8,588 nucleotides of DNA from NCBI GenBank assembly GCA_015492395.1, contig WGFD01000063.1, positions 1 to 8,588 on the forward strand. Reading direction: 5' to 3'. Both the position numbers and the translations under genes were made by a program. The notes beneath the pieces are model-generated. The model was not told where the DNA came from, did no database searches, and saw only the letters and a program-made list of their open reading frames with translations. This DNA is from Deltaproteobacteria bacterium (lineage in GTDB: Bacteria > Desulfobacterota > GWC2-55-46 > S146-70). Positions 1 through 5,901 of this stretch are shown in pieces; the stretch's first letter is position 1, and each line of letters starts with the position of its first letter.

Positions 1-73
1 TCCCCTTGACCGTTGCCTTTGGACGAAACCCGGGGAACCGATATTCGTCCAGCAAGCTCCTTCTTTTTCCCAT
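1..73 (-). CDS. Small transposon-associated ORF, N-terminal part only (runs off left edge)
   Basis: Reading minus from the ATG at 73-71 gives 24 codons beginning MGKRRSLLDEYRFPGF and continuing RPKATVKG to the window edge. The pattern (basic start, SLLDEYRFPGF, then RP..TV.G) matches from memory a widespread family of short hypothetical ORFs, roughly 70-80 residues, whose next motif is usually a G-D-P segment. I recall these beside transposases in many environmental genomes; no function is known to me and some may be non-coding parts of a mobile element. The part that would confirm it lies outside the window. There is no ideal ribosome site: AAGGAG-like runs lie 18-25 bases upstream. The adjacent TIR-like remnant on the other strand supports an insertion scar here. 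Confidence 0.45.
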   Translation of the reverse strand, partial: MGKRRSLLDEYRFPGFRPKATVKG

Positions 74-132
74 CCCGTAATCATACGGATTTCCTTGCTC
101 CTTGAAAAGCTCTTTTTCCCTTATTTGAAGCC

Positions 133-318
133 ATGTTATACTGCTTCACCCCCATCAGTTTACACACACTCTTACGCGATGAGCCGAAAAAGAGTGGGAC
201 ACAGATACCGTCGGACCTCAGCGGGATACTGTACATGGAATTTAAGGACAATATAGGTGAAGTATACACAAAGATCCGGGATGAATTGAGGCGTACCGGC
301 CTGCTCGACACAACCTGA
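133..318 (+). pseudogene. C-terminal remnant of a TIR-like nucleotide-binding domain protein
   Basis: This 61-codon frame contains IPSDLSGILYMEF followed by a charged helix (about residues 40-56) ending RDELRRTGL. That arrangement (P-S-D-x-x-G-x-L-Y strand, then a final amphipathic helix E-L-[RK]-x-x-G) is the C-terminal end of the TIR-like 'predicted nucleotide-binding protein' domain (PF10137), found alone or in antiphage and NAD-linked signalling proteins. The usual domain is about 120-150 residues; here only about the last 45 are visible. Upstream in this frame a stop occurs at 103-105 and none of the N-terminal motifs can be read in any plus frame. I infer a decayed, truncated gene, probably broken by the event that brought in the small minus-strand ORF at 1-73. 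It could still be expressed as a short peptide from ATG 133, but the start has no clear ribosome site. Confidence 0.5.
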
Positions 319-339
319 TTCATTTCCGCTTTCCTCCCA

Positions 340-353
340 CCGGACATTTCCGG
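340..353 (-). other. Short hairpin immediately after the outer-membrane gene stop
   Basis: CCGGA (340-344) and TCCGG (349-353) form a perfect 5-bp stem with a 4-base loop. On the minus strand it abuts the TAG stop of the outer-membrane protein gene. There is no T-run after it, so it is a weak candidate for a 3'-end or RNA-stabilising structure rather than a proper intrinsic terminator. Confidence 0.3.
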
Positions 354-1622
354 CTAGAAGTTGTATCTCACCCTGGTGTATATATTGTTGTTCCCCTCCA
401 TCTGTCCGAACTCCGTATAGTCGTACCTGCCGGAAAAGATATTGGCCCCCAGGGTAACTCTAAGATCATCTGTCGCGCTATAGCTTACACTCGGTCTCAT
501 ATATATGTCCCGATCGGTAGGGCTGTAGAAGACAAAAAGGCCGGATTCCACAGTCTGGTTCATTGAAAGCTTCGCAAGCCTTACAGTCATGAGGTGCCTG
601 AATTCATCCCTTATAAAATCACCTTCGAGGAGACCGGTCCTGTATGAATCGTAGTGCAGCATCTCCTCCAACATGTACTGCAACCCAATGCTCAGGTTAT
701 CACCGAGGTCCATGGTGTAACCGGCGAGATACTTGATCGCTGAATTCTCTACCAACCGGTCACGCCCCCCTCTGTCCTCGCTTGAATCGTAGAGGCCGAC
801 TTCCACACCACCCACACCGCGAGACAGGGGCCCTCTCACACTGAAGCCGTAAACATTCAGACCGGGAAAGTAAAATTCACCTCCTGCCGCATCCCTTATA
901 CCCATCGGCTGTTTATAAAACCCTTTAAAAGCATAGAGGGATGCCTCCATGGCGCCGAATGTCCTGTACAGCCTCGATGCAATCTCGATATTCTTGAAGG
1001 TTGCCGGAGGCTTTGAAAATGTATGATCGGACTTCTTCCCTTCTATACCTCCAAGGAGGATATCATAGTAAGAGAGCCTGTCACCTCTTATCGTGTTATT
1101 GGGCTTGAAGAAGGGTATGGCCACGATGTCCAGCGCAGTATCTTCAAGGAATACGGAAACCTTAACGGCGTCGGACGGCAACTTGAGGTACTCATCGTCC
1201 CTTCCTATGAAGAAGGAGACATAGTCCTTGGGGAAGAGATCATTTACGAATAGGAGGTCACCTGTCCCCCAGGTAAGGATCTGCCGCCCCATCTTTGCAT
1301 CAACATACGCAAGGGGTGTGAAGGATATGTTGAGCTCTCTGATCTTGCCGTCGACGGCTTCCCGGTAATCGTCGGCCAGCAGATATCCCTTGAGGAAGAG
1401 CTCCGGGTCCCAGTCCTCCATCAGAGCCGGATTATAGGTATATCTCGCCTGGAGCCTGCCCTCAAGCATATTGTAGCTATTCTTCTCGCCCCTCTCGTCC
1501 CCTAGTTTCAAGCCGTAGGCGCCCTCGAAGAAGCCATGAACCCTTTCCGCACCATATACGCACACCGTGAAAACATAAAGGGTCATAACGGCCGACAGTA
1601 TCACAACGGCACACTTCCGCAT
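354..1622 (-). CDS. Outer-membrane beta-barrel protein of an export cassette (DUF1302-like)
   Basis: This 422-residue protein starts with a Sec signal peptide (basic MRKC, hydrophobic stretch about residues 5-22, likely cut near VYG-A at 24/25). The rest is rich in alternating short strands with aromatic ends, and it finishes with ...YTRVRYNF: a terminal Phe with alternating aromatic residues, the BAM-recognised signature of outer-membrane barrels. Residues 111-152 carry MGRQILTWGTGDLLFVNDLF, then an R-D-D-E-Y-L-K-x-P segment. This resembles the 'GRQ..WG..D' region of DUF1302-type porin-like proteins that often sit beside RND/MMPL exporters, but assignment to that Pfam family is tentative. 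It is the last gene of the minus-strand run, 147 bases after the LolA-like gene. The chosen ATG gives a complete signal peptide, though only a poor ribosome site (GGGAT) precedes it. Likely role: outer-membrane exit or acceptor for cargo moved by the upstream exporter. Cargo unknown. Confidence 0.75.
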   Translation of the reverse strand: MRKCAVVILSAVMTLYVFTVCVYGAERVHGFFEGAYGLKLGDERGEKNSYNMLEGRLQARYTYNPALMEDWDPELFLKGYLLADDYREAVDGKIRELNISFTPLAYVDAKMGRQILTWGTGDLLFVNDLFPKDYVSFFIGRDDEYLKLPSDAVKVSVFLEDTALDIVAIPFFKPNNTIRGDRLSYYDILLGGIEGKKSDHTFSKPPATFKNIEIASRLYRTFGAMEASLYAFKGFYKQPMGIRDAAGGEFYFPGLNVYGFSVRGPLSRGVGGVEVGLYDSSEDRGGRDRLVENSAIKYLAGYTMDLGDNLSIGLQYMLEEMLHYDSYRTGLLEGDFIRDEFRHLMTVRLAKLSMNQTVESGLFVFYSPTDRDIYMRPSVSYSATDDLRVTLGANIFSGRYDYTEFGQMEGNNNIYTRVRYNF

Positions 1623-1677
1623 ATCGATTATCCCATAGTCCTGGAGAGACGCTGTCGTTAAGCTACATAAACAGACT

Positions 1678-1699
1678 GCCGCGAAAGCCCGCCTGCGGC
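1678..1699 (-). other. Imperfect GC-rich hairpin between LolA-like and outer-membrane genes
   Basis: GCCGC (1678-1682) pairs with GCGGC (1695-1699) across a 12-base loop; on minus a CCGC/GCGG alternative pairing followed by CTTT also exists. It lies in the 147-base gap between the two genes. A weak intrinsic terminator or processing signal is possible, but the T-run is only three bases. The rest of the gap shows another small dyad (CCGAT 1739-1743 / ATCGG 1751-1755) and no convincing promoter. Confidence 0.2.
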
Positions 1700-1769
1700 G
1701 TCCACCCTAAACACACCTCATGCGGAGGCCTTGCATACCGATCGGGCTCAATCGGAACACCGGATCCTA

Positions 1770-2576
1770 CTACCTTATCCACTGCCTCGGTGGTCTCCTA
1801 AGGTATCTTTCATGGAAGACGGACTTCTTGATACCCACATCGTACCTTATATCCTCAAACTCCACTACAGTTTCCCCTCCACGCCCTTTATCCTCCGCCC
1901 TGATCTTCACGACGGTTGGAATACCCTGGATCGTCTCTATCTTCTCCACCGTAAATACCTTGTATAACCTGCGGGCCTTGTCGAAGTACTCCGCCTTCCT
2001 GGGCAGGAAATCTCCTTTATCTATCCATGTTACGTAATAGGAGAACTCTACAATATCCTTGTCCTTGGGCACATTCTTGATGATATATACCGGCCTCCCA
2101 TCCAATAATTCGTCCTTCATAATGGTATGCTCATCATCTTCAGGGTTTCTTCCCGACACATCTTCATATGTAAAGTGACTGCCTGCAAAACTCGATCGCT
2201 TGTCTCTGGCGGCTATCCTACGCACCAGATCTATGGCAGGGATGTAGAGCCACCGGTCGTCATCCTTGCCGATATTCTTCCACACCATAAAGACCATCTT
2301 CTCCACATCGGCGGGACGGTGGAAGTACACATAGTAGTACTGTCTGCCTCCGTCCTCTATGTCCTTCCTCAGCATGGTCATCTCCCTGTAACGTTCACGC
2401 CCCCTTCTGTCCTTTATCCGCATCTTGAGCCTTGCCACACCATCATCCCCCGCGTAATTATAGACAAGGCTGGCCTTCTTGATAATCTCATCGGCAGTGA
2501 GGGCAACGGTGGTGCCTGGTATGAGAAGCAAGATCAGTAGTGGCAGTGCATACCTGAAGATTCGGATCGTAACCAT
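1770..2576 (-). CDS. LolA-like periplasmic protein (outer membrane lipoprotein-sorting family)
   Basis: The 268-residue protein has a signal peptide (MVTIRIFRY, then a Leu/Ile-rich core to about residue 20, probable cut after TTVA at 25) and no lipobox Cys, so it should be a soluble periplasmic protein. The mature part follows the LolA-like pattern of PF17131: N-terminal ADEIIKKA helix, alternating strands, then the family's hallmark WLYIPAIDLVRRIAARDKRS and SFAGSHFTYEDV at residues 109-139, with a C-terminal strand set ending in VFHERYLRR. Known members have the half-barrel fold that shields acyl chains. Such proteins are commonly encoded with MMPL exporters, as here. I chose the ATG at 2576-2574 over an in-frame ATG 14 codons upstream because AAAGGAGG sits 4 bases before it and the signal peptide starts there. 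Likely role: carrying lipid or lipidated cargo across the periplasm between the exporter and the barrel; cargo is inferred, not shown. Confidence 0.82.
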   Translation of the reverse strand: MVTIRIFRYALPLLILLLIPGTTVALTADEIIKKASLVYNYAGDDGVARLKMRIKDRRGRERYREMTMLRKDIEDGGRQYYYVYFHRPADVEKMVFMVWKNIGKDDDRWLYIPAIDLVRRIAARDKRSSFAGSHFTYEDVSGRNPEDDEHTIMKDELLDGRPVYIIKNVPKDKDIVEFSYYVTWIDKGDFLPRKAEYFDKARRLYKVFTVEKIETIQGIPTVVKIRAEDKGRGGETVVEFEDIRYDVGIKKSVFHERYLRRPPRQWIR

Positions 2577-2580
2577 ATCG

Positions 2581-2588
2581 CCTCCTTT
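2581..2588 (-). promoter_or_regulatory. Ribosome binding site deciding the LolA-like start
   Basis: Minus-strand AAAGGAGG, a near-perfect anti-16S match, lies 4 bases before the ATG at 2576-2574. The upstream in-frame ATG at 2618 lacks such a site, so the shorter start is preferred. The same octamer precedes the DUF2892 and YceI genes. Confidence 0.8.
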
Positions 2589-2625
2589 TATGCTTGTGAC
2601 TGACTTCACCTGTTTCATGATTGAA

Positions 2626-2672
2626 GCTCACTGCAGCGAGCTGCGGGGAATGCCTGCCTGTAGCAGACAGGC
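2626..2672. repeat. Two adjacent palindromes, REP-like intergenic element
   Basis: In the 149-base gap between the exporter and LolA-like genes lie two dyads 10 bases apart. The first (2626-2641) is GCTCACTGCAGCGAGC, a 16-base palindrome around CTGCAG with one mismatched pair. The second pairs GCCTGCCT (2652-2659) with AGACAGGC (2665-2672) over a 5-base loop; its one mismatch becomes a G-U pair in the minus-strand RNA. No T-run follows either on minus. The tandem-dyad layout in an operon gap looks like a dispersed REP-type element that could stabilise or separate the two messages. Only one copy is in this window, so its repeated nature is inferred. Confidence 0.4.
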
Positions 2673-2725
2673 GCTCCCAACACATGTTCATGCCGCCTAT
2701 CCGCTTTGCCTGTACCCCTAGCAGA

Positions 2726-5035
2726 TCATCCGATCTTCAACGGTCTCTTGAATATACTCATAAGGGCCGGCAGGACTACGAGTGTCGTAATGCCGCTTAT
2801 AGTCATGATCGCCACCAGAAAGAAGCCAACTGTCTGGTACGGCACCAGCGGTGCGATAATCAACGGAATGAAGCCGATGGCTATGACAACTGCATTCCGG
2901 ATGATGGCCCGGACCGGTTCCATGAACAACTTATCGACCGTCCTTCCCCACTCCCGCTCCTCACTGAAGATCTGACGAGTCCTCTGGCAGAGATGTATGG
3001 CGAAATCCACAGAGAGTCCCAAGGTCAGTGCCGAGAGGACGGCAATAGGCATATCATAGTCCTTGCCCGCGAAGCCCACGAATCCATATATGAATGCGAC
3101 CGTCACGGAGAGGGGAATCATCGCCATTATACCCCACAAGAATGATCTGAAGAGGATTATCATGAGTATCAGGACGGTTGCAAAACCTCCCATCAATGAC
3201 TTCAGCATCCCCGCGACCATCTTTTCCTGCCATACCACATTGAGATAGGGCATACCCGCCCAGCTCGCCGAGATACCCTCGGGAAGTTCGTGCTCTTCCA
3301 GGTAGTCGTCGACTAAGAGTTCGACGGTGCGCATATCGGCATTATCGCCACTCTTGAGTTGTACCCACAGATTCGTCTTGCGTGCATCGGGCGTTATGAG
3401 GTGGAGCAGATCATCCGGGTCTCCCGACATCTCGTACAGAAAGAGGTACTGTGCAATGGCGTTGCCGTTCTCAGGCACAATATTATATGCCGGATCCTCA
3501 TCATGGAGTTCGTATGAGATCTTCTTGACTACATCCGCTATGGATGTAGTCTTGCCGACCACATCCACAGAACCGAGATATTCCTGGATGGACTCTACGG
3601 CCTTTAGCACCTCCGGGGTCTTCATCACACCCTCCGAATCCCCTTCCAGCAGGAGGTAGGCCATATAGGTCCCGCCAAAGTGCTTATTCAGCACCGCATC
3701 CGCCACCCTTATAGGATGTCCTTCGTGGAACCACTTTACAGGGTTGTCATTGACCCTCATCCTGGATATCCCGTAAATGGATACCACGAGGACAACGGCT
3801 ATCGACAGCATTACGAGCTTGTTGTGCCTTATACTATAGTGCCCCAGCCCCCTCTGGATACGTGACAGCGGCGGATCCCCCTTCTTCTGCGGGAGATCGC
3901 GGTGTCGCGGTCTCCCGCCCGGTACGAGCATTATATAGGCGGGGATGAATGTAATCGTGAGCAGCCATGCCGCAAAGATACCGAAGGCCACAAAGAGGCC
4001 GAATACCCTTACCGGTGGTATGGGGGTAAGACTCAGGGCCGCAAAACCAACTGCCGACGTAAGAGAGGTATATAGCATAGGTATAAACAGGCCGCCCATA
4101 ACCTCCAATATCACCTCCTTCCTATCGCCGCCCTTCCCGTAACGGTCGTGGTACTCGCTCAGTATGTGGACACTGTCGACGACAGCGATGGGCATAAGGA
4201 ATATGGGGATCATGGAAGACATAATGTGAACTGTATAACCCATACCTATAAGCAACCCCATGGCCCAGATTATGCTGATCATGGCAACCGCCATAGAAGA
4301 GATGACGAGTGTAACTCTCCTAAAGAAGTAGAGCATGAGGAGAAAGATAATCAAACCCGCCATCGGCGCCGATATGGCCATCTGTTTGAACATCTCCACC
4401 CCGAAGGTGTCTTCCGCTACAGGGAGACCTGTAATATGGTACTCCTCATCCCCTCCGTAGTCGCCGATGATCTTCTTGATCTCCTGCGAGATCCTGTAAC
4501 TTTCACTCTTCTCCCGGATGGGGACGTATATCGCTACAGCCTTGCCGTCGCCGGATATGAGCAGATCCTTAAGCAGCGGGTTATTCAGAGCGGCATCCCT
4601 CACCGACCGCGCATATCCCTCATCCACCGTTCTGCTTATATCCAAGAGCGGTTCTATCCTCAGCAGGGCACCTTCCGCCTGGATATCGTCCGTCGTGGAT
4701 GGGCTCATAACATCCCCGGCTACTACACCATCTATCTTGAGTATCTCCTCCGTGACCTTACCGATATTCACGAGGGTGGCGGACGAAAAGACCCCTTCTT
4801 CGCTGCTTTCATCGACAACCCCGACGACTATCGCGTCATGGAGGAGGAACTCTTCCTTGGCCTCCCTGTGCGCGACGCGGGCAGGCTCATCTGCGGGAAG
4901 CATGTTCTCAGGGTCGGTATCTATATTGATCTTCGGAAACTGGATCGCGAAGAGTATGGTCACTACGATATAGCAGGCTATTACCTTCTTCGGGTGATCG
5001 ACGGACATTGCGACAACACTTCTAAAAAAGCCCAT
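2726..5035 (-). CDS. MMPL/RND-superfamily exporter (COG1033-type)
   Basis: At 769 residues this has the duplicated RND layout: TM1 (about 16-33), large periplasmic loop (34-215), a bundle of TMs (about 220-373), a cytoplasmic linker, TM7 (about 406-424), second periplasmic loop (to about 605), and final TMs (about 610-762). Both halves carry the expected charged motif in the fourth TM of the repeat: VVDSVHIL with D287/H290 and LGLSVDFAIHL with D677/H681, the probable proton relay. The double D-x-x-H pattern and length fit the MMPL group that moves lipids and other hydrophobic molecules (HpnN and mycobacterial MmpL are known members) rather than the longer AcrB-type drug pumps, and no membrane-fusion protein is nearby. 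The ATG has a GGAGA site 11 bases upstream. It lies 62 bases after the DUF2892 gene and 149 bases before the LolA-like gene. Likely function: proton-driven export of a lipid-like cargo; specificity cannot be read. Confidence 0.88.
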   Translation of the reverse strand: MGFFRSVVAMSVDHPKKVIACYIVVTILFAIQFPKINIDTDPENMLPADEPARVAHREAKEEFLLHDAIVVGVVDESSEEGVFSSATLVNIGKVTEEILKIDGVVAGDVMSPSTTDDIQAEGALLRIEPLLDISRTVDEGYARSVRDAALNNPLLKDLLISGDGKAVAIYVPIREKSESYRISQEIKKIIGDYGGDEEYHITGLPVAEDTFGVEMFKQMAISAPMAGLIIFLLMLYFFRRVTLVISSMAVAMISIIWAMGLLIGMGYTVHIMSSMIPIFLMPIAVVDSVHILSEYHDRYGKGGDRKEVILEVMGGLFIPMLYTSLTSAVGFAALSLTPIPPVRVFGLFVAFGIFAAWLLTITFIPAYIMLVPGGRPRHRDLPQKKGDPPLSRIQRGLGHYSIRHNKLVMLSIAVVLVVSIYGISRMRVNDNPVKWFHEGHPIRVADAVLNKHFGGTYMAYLLLEGDSEGVMKTPEVLKAVESIQEYLGSVDVVGKTTSIADVVKKISYELHDEDPAYNIVPENGNAIAQYLFLYEMSGDPDDLLHLITPDARKTNLWVQLKSGDNADMRTVELLVDDYLEEHELPEGISASWAGMPYLNVVWQEKMVAGMLKSLMGGFATVLILMIILFRSFLWGIMAMIPLSVTVAFIYGFVGFAGKDYDMPIAVLSALTLGLSVDFAIHLCQRTRQIFSEEREWGRTVDKLFMEPVRAIIRNAVVIAIGFIPLIIAPLVPYQTVGFFLVAIMTISGITTLVVLPALMSIFKRPLKIG

Positions 5036-5081
5036 AAAGTACCGTTCTCCATATATATGTTGAGACTAGCGCTCCCATTGC

Positions 5082-5096
5082 GGTGTCCCTTACACC
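5082..5096 (-). other. Hairpin after the DUF2892 stop
   Basis: GGTGT (5082-5086) and ACACC (5092-5096) form a 5-bp stem with a 5-base loop one base after the DUF2892 stop codon on minus. No T-run follows, so read-through into the exporter gene is expected; it may moderate or process the message. Confidence 0.3.
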
Positions 5097-5097
5097 C

Positions 5098-5322
5098 TCA
5101 GGCACCGTCCCGGCTGCCGCCGTAAACCTCACCACACGACCTGACTCCAGCCCACTTCAGGAATGTCATCATGGGACACCAGTTCGTAAACGCCGACTGA
5201 AGGAGGTTCAGGCCGACAAAACCGGTAAACAGGAGCCAGTACTCCGAATGAACCCTGGAAAGTGCCAGGGAGAGTATGACGAATGTCCCTGCTACAAGTC
5301 TCAGATATCTCTCTATAAACAT
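5098..5322 (-). CDS. DUF2892 (YgaP-type) small inner-membrane protein
   Basis: This 74-residue protein begins MFIERYLRLVAG, has two membrane segments (about 7-22 and 28-46), and then TNWCPMMTFLKWAGV, the recognisable end of the DUF2892 domain (PF11127). In E. coli the same domain forms the membrane anchor of YgaP behind a rhodanese sulfurtransferase domain; here it stands alone, as in many bacteria. Cys49 in the N-W-C-P motif and Cys63 are the visible thiols; Cys49 is typical of this family. The start is clear: AAAGGAGG lies 7 bases before the ATG. It begins 34 bases after the arsR stop and is surely on its transcript. Function of the isolated domain is not established; a link to sulfur or redox stress is inferred from the YgaV-YgaP parallel. 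Confidence 0.88.
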   Translation of the reverse strand: MFIERYLRLVAGTFVILSLALSRVHSEYWLLFTGFVGLNLLQSAFTNWCPMMTFLKWAGVRSCGEVYGGSRDGA

Positions 5323-5329
5323 TTCAATA

Positions 5330-5337
5330 CCTCCTTT
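5330..5337 (-). promoter_or_regulatory. Strong ribosome binding site for DUF2892 gene
   Basis: Minus-strand AAAGGAGG ends 7 bases before the ATG. It contrasts with arsR upstream, which has no ribosome site, so the second gene may be translated more strongly than the regulator from the same message. Confidence 0.75.
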
Positions 5338-5356
5338 ATTCTTTCTTTAAATGCCA

Positions 5357-5680
5357 TCACCTGGCCTTGGCCTTCTTTCTCAGCCTCTCACCTTCTCTCA
5401 ACCGATCCATCAATACATCCCGCATCAGGGCGCAGGCCTCTATGATCTTTGGGCTGGAGATACGGTAGTAGACATTCACCCCTTCTCGCTTCGAAAGCAC
5501 TACCCCCCTCTGCCTCAACATGGCCAGGTGCTGGGAGACATTCGCCTTCGGTATCCCCAACTCCTCTACGAGATCCCCTACGGAGAGTTCCCCATCCTTC
5601 AGGGCATAGATTATCTCCAGTCGCTTGGGATTCGCAAGGGTCTTGCATACCTCGGCATGCATGTCGAACAACTGTTTCAT
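5357..5680 (-). CDS. ArsR/SmtB-family transcriptional regulator
   Basis: The 107-residue protein is a single winged helix-turn-helix domain of normal ArsR size. LANPKRLEIIYALKDGELSV (15-34) is the family's helix entry, DLVEELGIPKANVSQHLAML (36-55) the helix-turn-helix with recognition helix, and RGVVLSKREGVNVYYRIS (58-75) the wing. The ELCVCD metal-thiol motif of arsenic and cadmium sensors is absent: the site reads ELSVGD. The only cysteines are C12 in the first helix and C83 in the last, positions that could meet in the dimer and act as a thiol switch, as in sulfide/persulfide sensors of this family, but this is inference. No ribosome site precedes the ATG and the promoter predicts a leaderless message. 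It heads the minus-strand run, 34 bases before DUF2892, an arrangement like E. coli ygaV-ygaP. Likely a repressor of its own operon and perhaps of the divergent methyltransferase. Confidence 0.92.
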   Translation of the reverse strand: MKQLFDMHAEVCKTLANPKRLEIIYALKDGELSVGDLVEELGIPKANVSQHLAMLRQRGVVLSKREGVNVYYRISSPKIIEACALMRDVLMDRLREGERLRKKAKAR

Positions 5681-5711
5681 AGTTTAATTATTGCGAATAT
5701 TTGAAACTATG
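5678..5711. promoter_or_regulatory. Candidate ArsR operator, inverted repeat over arsR start and both promoters
   Basis: CATAGTTT (5678-5685) and AAACTATG (5704-5711) are perfect 8-bp inverted arms with an 18-bp AT-rich spacer. The left arm includes the arsR ATG. The right arm overlaps the end of the arsR -35 box and the -35 box of the opposite promoter. The placement is what an autoregulator's operator would need. The 26-bp centre distance between arms is somewhat wide for one ArsR dimer, so two dimers or a different core site in the AT-rich spacer are also possible. Confidence 0.55.
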
Positions 5712-5715
5712 TCAA
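5687..5715 (-). promoter_or_regulatory. arsR promoter, predicted leaderless start
   Basis: On minus, a perfect -35 TTGACA (5715-5710) is followed by a 17-base spacer and a -10 AATAAT (5692-5687, five of six matches). The first base of the arsR ATG is 7 bases past the -10, the usual transcript start position, so the message probably begins at or next to the A of the start codon. This agrees with the absence of a ribosome site. Confidence 0.75.
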
Positions 5716-5729
5716 GCGATCTTTAAAAT
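5701..5729 (+). promoter_or_regulatory. Divergent promoter toward the methyltransferase
   Basis: On plus, TTGAAA (5701-5706) and TAAAAT (5724-5729) are separated by 17 bases, five of six consensus matches in each box. Its -35 lies inside the arsR promoter spacer and overlaps the right operator arm, so binding there should affect both directions. Predicted start near 5736, giving a leader of about 166 bases. Confidence 0.6.
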
Positions 5730-5735
5730 ACGCGG

Positions 5736-5901
5736 CAAATGCACTCCCCGCGGTCTGCCGTTGTGAGTTTCAATGAATAATCTTGGAGACGATATGCAAA
5801 AAACGACACCTGCCCCTTGATCGCCCGGACGGAAAGGTGTAGGTTTATGTAATCTACCGTAACCGTTGGCAATTGACTCCGGTTGCAAGAGAGCTTTGGA
5901 T
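5736..5901 (+). other. Long leader with mini-ORF and two overlapping hairpins
   Basis: The predicted 5' leader of the methyltransferase holds a nine-codon frame (ATG 5794 to TGA 5820, peptide MQKTTPAP) with GGAG 5 bases before its ATG. ACACCT (5806-5811) can pair with AGGTGT (5835-5840); GTAGGTT (5839-5845) can pair with AATCTAC (5851-5857) with one G-U pair. The two stems share bases 5839-5840 and so exclude each other at the edge, and the first stem's left arm lies inside the mini-ORF. This could be a translation-sensitive leader, but the stems are short and neither has a T-run. No known riboswitch motif was recognised. Confidence 0.3.

Noticed and set aside
81..347. Minus-strand 88-codon frame after the outer-membrane gene, with a GGAGG before an internal Met
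   Set aside because: It is antisense to the TIR-like remnant, whose protein motif is much more convincing; the minus product resembles nothing.
1023..1253. Plus-strand 76-codon frame inside the outer-membrane gene
   Set aside because: Antisense shadow of the barrel coding sequence.
2577..2618. Upstream in-frame ATG for the LolA-like protein
   Set aside because: It adds 14 polar residues before the signal peptide and has no ribosome site, whereas AAAGGAGG precedes the inner ATG.
2488..2691. Minus-strand 67-codon frame overlapping the LolA-like start
   Set aside because: It reads through the two palindromes and then out of frame into the LolA-like signal peptide; a shadow.
2621..3145. Plus-strand open frame of 174 codons opposite the exporter 3' end
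   Set aside because: Antisense to exporter TM regions, low-complexity charged composition, no recognisable motif.
4148..5125. Plus-strand open frame of 325 codons opposite the exporter 5' half
   Set aside because: It is wholly antisense to a clear MMPL protein, is full of His/Arg/Asp typical of reverse-frame translation, has no domain pattern and no ribosome site.
5866..5901. TTG start extending the methyltransferase by 12 codons
   Set aside because: No ribosome site, and the family normally starts near the H-W-E-x-I-Y motif reached from ATG 5902.
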